A stretch of DNA of 64,000 nucleotides from Homarus americanus. Its lineage: Eukaryota; Arthropoda; Malacostraca; Decapoda; Nephropidae. The stretch spans positions 507,001-571,000 of the forward strand of contig NW_024735381.1 of NCBI RefSeq assembly GCF_018991925.1. Direction: 5' to 3'. Numbering within the stretch: position 1 is the stretch's first letter; each line of letters starts with the position of its first letter. Positions 47,169-59,717 of this stretch are shown one piece after another. The notes beneath the pieces are model-generated. The model made no database searches and was not told where the DNA came from. It worked only from the letters and a program-made list of their open reading frames with translations. The position numbers and the translations under genes are program-made.

Positions 47169-47548
47169 CGCTGCAGTAATACGGTACTCGAGACCGGCCT
47201 CGAAATTCAAGTATCGTCTCGGTATCAAGGCTTCAGAGATTTTCAAAGATAAAGAACAACATATCAATAGTTATATACCTTTGTTTACTGCGTTATTTAC
47301 TTTATTGACAAATATTTACCGTAATACCTCAATCTGAATGACGAATCCAACCACAAGCTCACTACATTCATTATACGAGTTCATGAGGGAATATTTATGC
47401 ATGTCTGTCCAGGTAAATCACATATTAAATTTATGTAGCCAACTCGTCGATACACCTGTAGTCAACGTGACTCTCCTGCCTCCCCTTCACCTGAAGTGTA
47501 TGTAAAGGTTAATTAAAGTTAGCCACGCCTACTGTATGTCCTCCTTTG

Positions 47549-47581
47549 TGGTCTAGTTGGGTTCGAAAAAAGGCGTTTTTT
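47549..47581 (+). other. Collapsed tRNA-like A-box/B-box with T6
   Basis: TGGTCTAGTTGG (47549-47560) is a near-perfect RNA polymerase III A-box of the Glu/Asp tRNA type. It runs into GGTTCGAAA, a B-box-like core, followed by T6 at 47576-47581. The spacing is far too short for a tRNA, so this is at best a deletion remnant of a tRNA or SINE. Confidence 0.2.
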
Positions 47582-48220
47582 CTACAGTAACTAGCTGCAG
47601 TCTTTCAGCCTCAGTAAAGAGTAGAAATTATTGAATGAAACTTCAGAATCCGAGGCCAAATTAGTAAATCCTACCAGGCGAAATTCACATTCAGATTATT
47701 CACTGTGAAATGTAAACATAAACACCGGTTGAAACAGACCATACAGGTACAATAATTCCCAGATGGTGGTACTGTTGGTTTAATGCAGATGTTGTTGATA
47801 CATATTTAGGAATACATTAGTTACAGTAATTCCTATTGCGGGATTACATGAATATCAGAATTAAGTTTACAGTACATGCATAAGTATCGCTAGAGGTTGC
47901 AGTATAAATAGATTTAATATATTAATTTAAATGTGAGGAAAATGTATCTCCAAAAAATATCCTTAACCATGACCTGTACTAGTGATTTAATGCGGGATAT
48001 TAACTGTTGCTGGTAAGTGAAAAAGGTAAAACAGAATCCTTAGTTTGCCTTACCTTATAGCAGTTCTCTGTCCAAAGACTAAATTATCCCGTTTATGGTA
48101 TAGCGTCTCACTTGATCGTCTTTGAGGGAAACAAGTATTTTCCTTTGATCTCATTTCCTCTATTTTTTCCCCCCAGTTTAGCTTAAGTTTTTCTACCTCG
48201 TAACTTTTTATGTTGTATCG
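47582..48220. other. No recognisable feature
   Basis: Unique-looking AT-rich DNA, nothing recognised. Confidence 0.55.
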
Positions 48221-48224
48221 CTGG

Positions 48225-49215
48225 GATTTCATTTGTCTTGTTTCTATTTTTCTTCATTTTTGTTAATTGTGTTTGGCCATTTTGTTTCTCCTTCGTTTCT
48301 AAAACTGTCTGTGATCTAGTTAATATTTTTCTTACAAATCACATTTCTTCTGCTTCAATTCCCCTGTACATTTCAATTTATTTTCTATGTTTCGCAGCCA
48401 TACAAGAAAACCTTCCATTCTTACGTTTTATGGAATCTTAATCTTGCTTATTTACATGTTCATCTCTTACTATAGTCCCTGTCTCCTCTCTTCGTCAAAG
48501 TCAAACCCTAATCTAACACAGTGACCTTATCTAAACCACTTCTAGCTTCCAGTACAAATCTGCTGTACTTTTTAAAAATATTTTCCAAACTTATCATATT
48601 TAGTTCTGTTTACTCTATTAAATGTTTTTCCTCATAGTCTATATAAATCATAAATATAATCATAATCCATAAATCTTGTTTGGTTTTCTCTCATTTATTG
48701 TTTCCTTTTCTCGTGATTATCTGATTCTTCCACTTCCTTTGTTTATCTTGTGTTTCTCACCTCAATTTTTTCGTATAATTTTTTGGTCATTATTATCCTT
48801 CCAATTATTATCTTACTGTTCCTTGCGTTTCTGATTATTGTGGTTGACTTGTTCCCTTTGTTTTATCTTACATCTTCTTTCTCTTTGTTTTTGTTAATTC
48901 TTCCTCTTCGCACATTTGTTCATCTCTCCATTTCTCTCTTTTTCTCTTGCCCTTTCACTTTAGTTCTTCAGTTAGTTCTTTATAATATTTCTAGATCAGA
49001 TAATTTCACTTATTTTTTTATTGCCATTAACTTAAAGAGAAATATAACCATCTATTTTATTTGTCTGTTTCTCTTTTTCATTTCCTTTGTGTTGTCAAGA
49101 GGTCCTTCCTGATTTCTTCTTCTTCTTCCTCCTCCTTCCCTCCTTCTTCTTCCTTCTTCATTCTTCCTTCTTCCTCCTTCCTCCTTCTTCTTTTTCCTCC
49201 TTCCATCTTCTTTCT
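48225..49215. repeat. T- and pyrimidine-rich low-complexity tract
   Basis: The plus strand is dominated by T with TTC and CTT; a purer (TTC/CTCC) section lies at 49115-49210. The hydrophobic plus ORFs (for example 120 codons at 48750-49112) follow from T-richness and show no recognised domain. Confidence 0.8.
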
Positions 49216-50311
49216 TCTAGTATATTGTCCCCATTTCCTACAGCGGCAGGATATTGCTGTTTTAGTAGTCTATTTATTTTCAATTTAGGGATTTCGCTCT
49301 GCAACTCTCCGATTTTCGTCTTGAACTTTTGTAATATATCTTAACCATTCCATTTACAATATCAGAGGGATTATAGGTGACTCTTTTTATACATTATTGA
49401 TTAAGAGTTAAATAGTAAGCGGCGTCGTAGGTAAGTTTGTTATACGTGTCTATAATTCAGGTTAAAAGAGGGAAGGTATCATAGGAAGAAGATTTATTAT
49501 GTATCTCTATAATTCATTCCAGTTATAAGATTCAGGAGGTCAGTGGAAAGATTGATATCACGATTCTTTTAATTAGAAGGGCGAGAATTTCTCAGACCAG
49601 CCAATCAGAGGCAAGGTGATCCATGAGGGACCTATTAGAGTGAAGGAGGAATTTATGAAGCACCAATCAGGGAAATTGATATTCATTACAGGGTTGGAAA
49701 CTAATATGAGATCAATTAAACGCAGGATAAGTTTTCAGGAACCATTGACAAAAATGTGAACTGATTAGGAAGCAATGAGAGGGAGGGAATGGTCGAGGTC
49801 CCCTTTCTAGGAATTGTAAATGAGTGATCATCATTAATTGTATTTCATTTCATTAGCTTAGTAGCAAGAGAAAAGGAGAAGTTATAGATCGAATTACAGG
49901 TACAGGAACAAGAGAACAGGAACTTTAATTGCATTACAGGAAAGAAATGAACAATGTGGGGGTACAACTACCAGTACAGACACAGCAGTATGACTGTAAG
50001 TGCTCATACAACAGAAAGACTGATACATATAGAGCTACAGTACATGCACGCTGACTAGAATACAGTTACATATGCAAATACACTTACAAAATTAACAGTG
50101 TGGGTACAGGTACAGGTAAAAGCACATGTAGCGAGTTTAAAAAAAAATATCAAAGCCTTGACTAAATGACATTGCCGTGCCGTTTATTATTTCATCTATA
50201 TTCTTTTCACTTTTACTTGGGTGTAATTATGTCACAGCTTCTGGAGGACCCACAGGGAGAACTCAGCCCCGGGAGTCACACCGTCCAGCCTCCTGAACTA
50301 TGACATACATC
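49216..50311. other. No gene; degenerate TACAG-rich stretch 49895-50130
   Basis: Mixed DNA. Toward the right end, TACAG, TACAGGTACAGG and AACAGG motifs recur at irregular spacing, perhaps an eroded short-unit array. Confidence 0.5.
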
Positions 50312-51225
50312 TGCCTCACTACCCGGGCCACGCTCACCCTCCACCACACTGTTACCTGGGCCACGCTCACCCTCCACCACACTGTTACCTGGGCCACGCT
50401 CACCCTCCACCACACTGTTACCCGGGCCACCCTCACCCTCCACCACACTGTTACCCGGGCCACGCTCACCCTCCACCACACTGTTACCTGGGCCACGCTC
50501 ACCCTCCACCACACTGTTACCCGGGCCACGCTCACCCTCCACCACACTGTTACCTGGGCCACGCTCACCCTCCACCACACTGTTACCCGGGCCACGCTCA
50601 CCCTCCACCACACTGTTACCCGGGCCACGCTCACCCTCCACCACACTGTTACCCGGGCCACGCTCACCCTCCACCACACTGTTACCTGGGCCACGCTCAC
50701 CCTCCACCACACTGTTAGGGCCACGCTCACCCTCCACCACACTGTACGCTCACCTCCACACACTGGGGCCACGCTCACCCTCCACTGTTACCTCACCCTC
50801 CACCACACTGTTACCCGGGCCACCCACCTCCACCACACTGTTACAGGTGCCACTGTTACCACCCACCACCACACTGTTACCCGGGCCACCCACCACCACA
50901 CTGTTAGGGCCACCCACCACCACACTGTTACCCGGGCCACCCACCACCACACTGTTACCCGGGCCACCCACCACCACACTGTTACACTGCACCCTCACTG
51001 TTACCCCACCCTGTTACCCGCACTGTTACCCGGGCCACCCTCCACCACACTGTTACCCGGGCCACCTCCACCACACTGTTACCCAGGCCATCCTCCACCA
51101 CACTGTTACCCGGGCCACCCTCCACCACACTGTTACCGGGCCACCCTCCACCACACTGTTACCCGGGCCATCCTCCACCACACTGTTACCCGGGCCACCC
51201 TCACCCCCCCCACCACCACACTGCA
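50312..51225. repeat. 33-bp minisatellite, about 13 regular plus about 15 degenerate copies
   Basis: The unit GGCCACGCTCACCCTCCACC + ACACTGTTACCCG (33 bp) is repeated almost perfectly from about 50326 to 50740. It then shrinks into 20-33-bp variants (CACCCACCACCACACTGTTA) to 51225. It is strikingly GC-rich for this window. The unit is exactly eleven codons without stops in several frames, so a 311-codon plus ORF (50300-51235, TLTLHHTVTRA repeats) and 171- and 154-codon minus ORFs (VTVWWRVSVAR; GNSVVEGERGP) all exist. No signal, domain or start context supports a protein. Confidence 0.97.
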
Positions 51226-51244
51226 CTGCGGGTGAAGACAACAG

Positions 51245-52800
51245 CTACCATCACCTAAACAAAACTCTCGGTTCACTAAGGTGCCAAGTTATGAAACGTC
51301 TCATGAACAAGTTGAGAGGTCGAGAGGCGTCCCCAACACACTGGTGCAGCAGCGTGTGGGAGAACCTCAAGTTGGTGTTATCTGCCGCCAGAATAACTAG
51401 CTACCCAGCGGGGAAGGAAATCTTTCACAGCTATTGTCAACAGTATTCAGATTAAAATAAAAATAAATTTGCCTATGAACGTCATCCTTCAGTGGGTTAA
51501 CCGAGGCTGAGAATAAACCGTTTAAACAACAATATATAGTCTTTGTGACATAACATGGACTCCAGGGCGCTGCAGGAGGAAGATTAAAGCTGTAAAACTA
51601 CAGCAGAGAAGATCTTAAGAAGAGACGATCCATGCCAAACAAAATTAGACACTGCCAAGCACGTCAGTGAACAAGTCATTAGCTCAGGTACAGTAACAAA
51701 AACTTTGGATCAATGAGTTTCGACGAAAACTTCGAAGAAGCTGTCATGGTTCCAAGCGAAGAAGAGCGTTAATTAAAAACCCACAAGTATTTTTTCCGAG
51801 ACGATATTTTCTCATCTAGCTTATAACAATGTGACTCTTCTAAAAACACAGGCAAGGTAAAAAACACCGAGTCAGAACCTTACAGAGAAAATGCCAGGAC
51901 CTGCGACAGATGACGAAGACAGATCCTCACAATATTTACAATAAGACTCAAGGTAATCAAGTGTAACCTGCCTTTGTCACCCGTCAAGTAATTAAAACCG
52001 TAGAATCAGACGGAAGAAGCTCACGTCTTCTTCCTTGTAACACTGTTCAGGAAATTCCTGTAAATTGTATTGCCATAAAATTGCTAATCCGTTAAGATCG
52101 TACCCATGTACCAGAAGGATCCTAAAATTTGTTCTAAAAGCAATTGCCCTATATCTCTGCTGCCTGTGTCTGGCAAGGTATTCGACGATATTTTTCTTGG
52201 CAGTAGGCGATAAGAAACCAACCTGAAAAAATAAGAAATATTGTATCAACAGTTTAGGTTCACAGGAAGAAAATCTGCAAGGCACCTTAAGCCATTTTTG
52301 TCAGTTAAATTGAGCGAACACCTAGACAACAGTAAATGAATCCAAATAATCGCTTCAGACGTAACTGGTGTCTGCTTTCCAAGGTAGAGTTTCATCGTTG
52401 AGGAAGATTTTTTCTTGCTTCTCAAATTTAACTCAAGAAGAGAAGTCTCCCTCTTGTACTGGTGAATGATACTGAACCACAACACCACCCAGTTCGTGAT
52501 GGAGGTCCACGGGATAATCTGTTATGGCCTCTCGTGGATAACCGATTCCTTGGTGACTTGTCTCATTAAGTTCCAGAATCTGTAGCTGCTGTTGACATTC
52601 TCACTGTCCATCTCACTCACCACCAGGAAGACGTGACATCGTAGGTCGTCATCAACACAGTCTTCAAGTGGGGTATAAAGCTGGTAAGATCAATTTACAG
52701 CAGAGAGTTGTACATCTCATTATACCCAGAATGTGAAGCCGTATGAAGGAAACAAACCCTCGCATGAACGAACACAAACTCCAGGAACATGATCAAGTAA
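51245..52800 (+). mobile_element. LINE-E: non-LTR retrotransposon relic
   Basis: Plus-strand reading gives a possible pre-RT linker (51285-51450, KRLMNKLRGREASPTHWCSS). Next come VIKTVESDG near 51985 (compare SLKxNKAxGxDGI), VTLFRKFL (compare LxxLFxxSLxTGxxPxxW) and KIVPMYQKDPKICSKSNCPI + SLLPVSGKVFDDI (52094-52212). Further weak similarity follows (VFKWGIKL near 52660, compare xxxWGLKxNxxKT). The left boundary coincides with the end of the 33-bp minisatellite. Downstream parts are too decayed to follow past about 52800. Opposite orientation to LINE-D and not obviously the same family. Confidence 0.6.
52094..52212 (+). pseudogene. RT fingers fragment of LINE-E
   Basis: KIVPMYQKDPKICSKSNCPI followed by SLLPVSGKVFDDI corresponds to the highly conserved non-LTR RT block (K)(V/I)(V/I)P(I/V)(Y/F)KKGDP...NYRPISLLPVxxKVFExI. 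The Gly-Asp of KKGD and the Tyr-Arg of NYRP are lost (QKDP and SNCP). A stop follows GSRR. Clearly a dead copy. Confidence 0.7.
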
Positions 52801-53324
52801 ATATACCTGGAGTTTCTGTATTGTTAACCCTATATTCCACTTCACTCCATATACAGTATGTATAAAGGTGCTGCCACAATTACTAGAAACCTACAGGATT
52901 ACGACGCCGCCTACACCTAGTTAAGACACCACAAGTCCTTCATCATAACAATTTCAGTTCCGCTGTTTGTTGTTCGGCTCAGACTCAGTATCTCCATTAT
53001 CTCACTAACTCCCGGATAACCAGCAGAAGCAACATAAGCAAGGGTCCAGCACCAGAGAGACGTGGAGGGACTTACGGCACTCACTTATCACCATCTTAAA
53101 CAACATCGTCAGAGAGTCACCACAGTCACACCACTGCCTGTTAAGGTCACCCATCACAATACAACACCATAGCACATTAATTATTCATGTTTATGTTATG
53201 TGTGGTGTACACACAACACTGTATTTATTCTAACAAAATTTTATAGATTGTTATTTGTGAACTAAATTGTAAGGACATTTATTCTACGTACATTAATGGA
53301 TCAATTAAATTTAGTAAATATTCT
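52801..53324. other. No confident feature; possible decayed tail of LINE-E
   Basis: ACCACA-rich mixed DNA in which I cannot follow any reading frame. Confidence 0.4.
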
Positions 53325-53367
53325 GAGAGACAGACAGACAGACAGAGAGAGAGAGAGAGAGAGAGAT
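53325..53367. repeat. (CAGA)n(GA)n microsatellite
   Basis: Four CAGA units run into about 13 GA units; the plus strand stays purine-rich to about 53485. Confidence 0.95.
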
Positions 53368-53489
53368 GTTAATGGTGAGAGGATGAGAGAAAATGAAGAA
53401 AAGACACGTGGAAAACTGATGGAAGTGTGTGGTGGGAGAGTGAGAGAGGAAAACCTAGTAGGGAGAGAGAAAAAAAAAGTGTGAGGTAA

Positions 53490-56060
53490 AACTGGTAGAG
53501 GGGTTTGGGAGGGCTCGATCAATCAAACCGATAGTGAAGGAACACGGGCGAGGTGGTTGAAGCTGCTGGTGTCCGAGGAAATTGTTCCCATCATATGTTA
53601 CTCCTCCTCGCCTCCTCCTCCCCACCCTCCCAGTTACAGTTCCTACACGAGATTAATATCCCTAACCCTGTAAGTTCATGATATGACGCTAAAACAACTT
53701 TATCCTTATATCTTCCTACAAAAACGAAGTAGTTTGTTATCCACGTCTGTTCCTTTCTCTGTCTGTTCGAAAAACTTGACTTCAAATTTGGATAATATCT
53801 TTCTCACTCAAGTTCATCATCTATCTCAGTTGTGGTGTTTTGTAATCTGTCCATTATGTTTCTCAGTTGCCTTTCATGATGTACAGTAGTTTTTTTGACA
53901 TTGGGTTGATTACATTCGCCTAACTCGGTATTAATGTTGACTTCAGGGTGAAATTTGATTCAACGTTATTCACTATTTCATAAAGTACTACTGAAAACAA
54001 TCATCTCTCCGGTATTGTTATTTCCGTCAATTTCTTCTCGACGTAGATTGCTCCGCGCTTCTGAAAAAACCAATTTATTGTTTTTTATTCTGATTATGTA
54101 AAATTTCAGTTACATCCTCATAAATGTGTGTGTATGTGTGCGTGCGTGAGTGCGTGCGTTTGAAGCTCGGTATTGAGAATTGCATTTCTGTAATCGGATT
54201 TAATATTAATCGATCAAACTAATTATTTAAATTTCAGTAGAGTCGTTTATTGAAGGACATCCAGCATGACGGTGTTGTTGGTAGGTCAGAGGTCAATGGA
54301 GGTCACCATCTTGTAGCATCTACAACAATAACTCGTTCATTTTAAAGCATTTTCATAGCTTGACAATTGGTCGGTGCTGATCTTTTGTGTTCATTATCAG
54401 GGGAAAGTTAAGGTCAAAGGTCACAAAAAGGTCACATTAGTTATTCTATATCTACAGTCTTAAGTACTGTTGACAAAAATTACACAACTGATTGTACCTG
54501 GTTCTCACGTGACGAGGTTAAGATTCTCTGAAAAATCATTACATTCTGTTTTTATCAATTATCTTCTGTAATGCAATTCGCTCCTGTTCATCTTGTTTCG
54601 ATTAATCCCTAGATGTCCCAGCGGAACTTAGCAAACCACAACAACATTTCTATGTTTCCCGCCTTCATATAATGTTCTCACATTCCAAGTTCCCAATTTG
54701 AGTTTATGTCGCCTTGTTTTAAGGTTTCCAAATTGTTGTTTATTGTCCATGTCTTTGTTTTGTTCAGGCAGTACTCGGCAGGTGTTCTAGGTGACACTTA
54801 TCAAATAGGAACGACCAAGAGTTATCCATCATAGTGGGTGTCGGCGGGTGTGATCTGAGGCAGGAATTGAGATTCAGCGAGGCAGGATGCTCAGTCTCGT
54901 TTCTTATCGGAAGATTATGAGGAGGGAGAAAAAGTTAGGAATGAGTCATGAGGGTGTAGAGGCTACTCGTACCTCGCTGTGATAAAGGTGCTTCTAAAAG
55001 TTTTTCATTTTACTTTTGCACTTGTCGCAGTATTGATATTCAGAGTAAGGTAAGGAACCTGCGGTACTGCCGTCAGTGTCCACTACTTTGAAACCTTACA
55101 ATACACTTCATATTACACCAGCCTGGTGCACTATGAGTCCTAATCCTCGATTGCTAAAAATATTTCATCTCATCTTTGATGTAAACTGGCGTCAGTGAAC
55201 ACTTTACCCAGGCTGATAAAAGATGCAAGATGTGATATTATCCTTAGAATATACCAATATATATAAATATTTATTTTCCTACACAAACATCATCAGTGCT
55301 CAGCTTCTCTCTGTGAAAAATGGAATATACTGTTTATAGCTAATCGCCTTTATATTGTGTGTAACTTTTTATGTTATTTTTGTAATAAGACGATAAACAA
55401 CCTTGCTGTTGAACATTTTATCAATGAAGGAAACCTAAATGTATGTACAGGGCAAAGTTGATACTCTTCAACAACAATCACGTGATTCTTCGCTTGCTAA
55501 TCACTGGTGCAACAAACATTATCTCTCTGAGGATCCTAGACATATGCTTACAGCAGGAGTCAGAAAGTCAGTCAGTGCCTGTGAATAATTTCGGGTCTCA
55601 TGAGACGTTACCGCTAATGCAATATTTTGTTAACTTAAATATTTCAGGCCCAGAACAGTCTCTGCTAACCTTTGCTGCCATTTTGGTGGGTGACTTTGGA
55701 TTATGAAGGTTATGAAGGTGGGACCTATTTCTGAGGCTAGAAAGTCTAACCTAACCTAATTTAGTCCACCCCGAGAAAAAAGATTAATTGCTGAAAATAA
55801 ATTGAAGCAGTTGAACAACATAACCAATAACATATCTAATGAAACTCACGCTATTTTGATTTAATTTATCTATGATAATGTAGTGTATATTTGTTCTGGT
55901 TAAAGAATAAACAACCGTGGGACCGAGTGGGCAGAGTCCTGACACAATCACGATCAGCATTATCAAGTTGCTCTTTGTTTCCTGGAGAGAAAAAGAAAAC
56001 CCTTGAAATTGAGATTACAATTGTTTATCAGATATATAGCGTGAAAATCTAAGTACAAGG
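53490..56060. other. No gene recognised
   Basis: AT-rich DNA with (GT/GC)n at 54125-54160, TCAGAGGTCAATGGAGGTCA-type duplicated GGTCA motifs near 54285-54435, and CTAACCTAACCT near 55747. ORFs 55443-55706 (87 codons, plus) and 53683-53889 (68 codons, plus) show no motif I know. Confidence 0.5.
55915..55965 (+). other. Possible tRNA-derived SINE head fragment
   Basis: CCGTGGGACCGAGTGGGCAG resembles a tRNA Leu/Ser-type start with A-box (GTGGCCGAGTGGxxxxG). It is followed by AGTCCTGACACAATCACGAT, like the next part of some crustacean tRNA-SINE heads. No B-box was found. Weak. Confidence 0.25.
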
Positions 56061-56064
56061 AGAG

Positions 56065-56089
56065 TATTATTATTATTATCATTATTGTC

Positions 56090-56128
<39 letters not shown>

Positions 56129-56184
56129 TATCTTTATTATTATTCATTATCATTATTATTATCATTATCATTATTATCATTATT

Positions 56185-56215
<31 letters not shown>

Positions 56216-56277
56216 ACATTATTATCATTATTATTATCATTATCATTATTATTATTATTATCATTATCATTATTGTC

Positions 56278-56318
<41 letters not shown>

Positions 56319-56325
56319 CTTCATT
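56065..56325. repeat. (ATT)n/(ATTATC)n degenerate array
   Basis: About 260 bases of ATT, ATC and CATT units in irregular order. Met/Ile-rich minus ORF 56124-56474 is its translation. Confidence 0.93.
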
Positions 56326-58790
56326 AAACGTTTAAACATCATAGACCATAAAAATGTCTCCTGGTACAGTAACAAACAAGAGAAACAAGATATTAAATTA
56401 ACTATATAACCAACAAAGAGAACAGTTTTACAGACCTGAATTCTGCCAGACTCAGGATAGAAAAGGAAGGTCACACACTACCAATGGCTCTCCCTCAGCG
56501 ACTGAACGAACCTTTAACCAGATAAAATCTAATGTTCACCCCGAGTGGCAGTTCATAGTTGTCCTAAAGAAAGGGTCATCTACTACCTGCGTGCTGGAGG
56601 TCTCTGTTGAGTACAACAGGACTTCCTCCACAGTCTTCAGATGTCATCTTCGTCAGCAGTACACAAGGACCCTCTGTAGCCCCATATGACGAGGACTGTG
56701 GGTGTGTTGTCATGTGGATGTGGTGTGTTGTATATAACAATACCCACTAACCACATTGTAATAAGTTAAAACCTATTCATATGCCCGTAGTTCTTATTGT
56801 CTCGACCGTAACTTGCATAGTAATGAACCTAGAAAAACAGTTTCCGTCGCTTATTAATGGGAAATACCTTTAGTGGTTCCTTAACATACTCTCTATGTAA
56901 CTAAATTTAAAGACTACATAATTTATTTTATACAGGTAATAATGGTGATACTTTTACTTGGCTATTAATAATATTACAACAAAGCCAACAGAGTATAGTG
57001 TATGATGTAGTTACACAGGGGAATGGTGGTGCCACAACCTAGGTATGACCATAACTACCTGAGGACTAGAGAGCCAACAGCCTCGACGCCGCTGCACTGT
57101 TATTTTGCGTGTTGAGGTGAGCCAGGTGAGATGAATAAGTCTCCCGACTGCATTTGTTGGCCAAGAAGATAAACGAGAAGCTCCTACTTCTTACCACCAT
57201 CGTGTGTGTGTGTGTGTGTGTGTCTCAACGAATATTAATTTAAAATCTTTGCGACAGTATAAACTTTTAACACATAGTGATGCTAACGAGAAAAGAAAAA
57301 AAAAGAAAATACACAACAGATACAAGGATATTATGAAGGTTTAGGAAAAATGCAGTAAACTTGCAAGGGTGTAATAAGTGTCAGCCAGGCATGAACACTT
57401 TACTAAGTTTGAGAGTCAAGTGTTAATTCAATACTTCCTCTAAAATGTTGATGAAGTTGGGTGTTAGTCATTGTGCAGGAGAGCTTCTGGCAAATTGCCC
57501 CGAGGAGGGTCAGGTGTCCGGGAAATTAAGGAGACGTGACGTGCCAGCCTGGGAGGAACTTTTGCTGCGTTAGTGTGTCTCTGTGTCCACCAGAGTGTTG
57601 CACTTTAATGGTAAAATGACGAGGTTTAGTATATTCACATAAACCTGCTGTACTTAAACCTTGGCTGAGACACCACCATTTATTATGTGACCAGAAAGAG
57701 TAAGATTTTGAATGCATACCTGTTTGTATAAATGTTAAGGCACTATTTAATGGTGTGCACACAAATAGTTTACTTAATTTTCACATTAAATATTATTAAC
57801 ATTTACCTTAAGTCATCACCGTTATTATGTATATATTTTTAGAAACACTTTTCCATGATTTCTAGTCCTACATTTTCTCTATTGTGTCTACTTACCTGGT
57901 AACCTATTATGTCAACTATTAAACATCAATAAATATTTACTTATTGTTTTCGTCACATATAACACACAGCGGCTATATCCTCCATCTCACGCCACAGTGT
58001 AACCCTACGTACAGAATTTAAGTGTGTGGACTAAACGTTTCTGATAAGTGAACTGTGTCCCATGATTACCCTGTCTGTTGCTAGAAGTTGCCAGGGTGAT
58101 TAATGCCCTATCTCAATCTGTTTGTGTAATGTAAATTCGGTTGACCATGTACAATATAGTGAGCAGCTTGTAGGTATTTGATATTTCAGTTATAATCGAA
58201 AAATAATTAATCAGTTGGACCGTGAAAATATTTATACGAAGCGAGTCTTGCAAAAATGGTTTCCCAACTCAGTTACTCTTTCAGTTTCTGGGGTAAACCA
58301 TCTGTAAAACCTCCTCGGAGAATGTTTATATTACTATACTTCCTATTTACTTTTGACAAAATAAGTGTGGTAGCTATATTGACTTACTATTCATATACTG
58401 ATCGAATCTATAACTGCATTATGAGTAAACGACTAAGCTAAACAGTTTTTTATATACAGTATACATATTCACTCACATGTATGACTAGGTTAAGTATATT
58501 TAGGTACATTTGTAATTTTATCTAAGCCAAGCACCACCCGTCTGTGCACATGACAAAATTAACTAATGTTCTACGGGAAGAGATGTATTGTACTGTAGCT
58601 CTGTTTATATTTGGGTTTGACGTTTCTCCTGTGTTCCTATCTTCCCCTGGGCATTACTACACGTTTACCTCGTGTAAGATTCTGTACCTGTGTTTATGTT
58701 TGTGATTTGATTTCCATGTCTGAAAAACGTAAAAAAAAAAAATAATAATAATGGAATTTATAACAGTACAGTGGACATGTAGATAGATGC
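56326..58790. other. No gene recognised
   Basis: AT-rich DNA with a (GT)n run at 57202-57224. Short ORFs (57526-57762 minus, 58256-58441 plus) are unassigned. Confidence 0.5.
57202..57224. repeat. (GT)n microsatellite
   Basis: About 11 GT units. Confidence 0.93.
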
Positions 58791-58794
58791 CGAT

Positions 58795-59065
58795 ATGCAC
58801 ACTCAAGCTCTGACATACACAGACACACACAGAGACACATATACAGACATACACTGAGACATACACATACTGACAGACCCTGTACACTGAGACACACATA
58901 CTAATATACACTGACACACATGCTGACATACGCAGACATATACTGACTTACATAGACATACATATTAACAAACACTAACACATACTGATACAAATACTGA
59001 CATACACAAACATACATATTAACATACACTAACATATACTGACATATACTGACAAATACTGCGTG
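58795..59065. repeat. Degenerate ACATACTGAC-type array
   Basis: ACATAC(A)CTGACA, ACAGACATAC and TATACTGACA motifs recur for about 270 bases without fixed length. Cys/Val-rich minus ORFs (58657-58929) are its translation. Confidence 0.85.
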
Positions 59066-59166
59066 TTATACTCCAGTCAAAAGCAAGTAGGTCTCGAGTT
59101 CAGGTCAAAGTATAGCTAATTGGTTTGTCAGTTCACAAATATTCCCTTGTTGACGTGCTGCAGTGT

Positions 59167-59213
59167 ACAGCTTACGAACAGCTTACGGACAGCTTACGGA
59201 CAGCTTACGGACA
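59167..59213. repeat. 11-bp short tandem repeat
   Basis: CAGCTTACGGA in about four copies, the first with GAA in place of GGA. Confidence 0.93.
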
Positions 59214-59551
59214 GATGGCTAATGACTAATATTAATCACATCACAACTACACAACACTTTACTTGTGGCTGGTGTTTCAAGATGTCTGCCAACCTGACTG
59301 TACAGAAAATTCTCTTATTAATTCTAAAATATTTTATTCATATTCGTATAAATTATTTTTTGATAAGCTCTTCTGGAATTAAATGTCATTATTAATTAAA
59401 AATGTCTATTCAATAATAATCCTTTCCTCTATGGGCGGTAATTATTGAGCTGTACAAAATTGCTACACATTTAAAGAATACTATTTTTTTTTTTAGTGGA
59501 TGAGATTAAATTTATCTATTTGATATTCTTTATTAATAGTACTATTATTTA

Positions 59552-59619
59552 TATATTATTATTATTATTTATTATTATTATTATTATTATTATTGTTATT
59601 ATTGTTATTATTGTTATTA

Positions 59620-59689
<70 letters not shown>

Positions 59690-59717
59690 CATTATTATTA
59701 TTATTATTATTATTATT
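59552..59717. repeat. (ATT)n microsatellite
   Basis: More than 50 ATT/TTA triplets, with GTT interruptions at 59593-59626 every 12 bases and one ATC near 59689. Poly-Leu, poly-Ile and poly-Asn frames are repeat translations. Confidence 0.98.
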
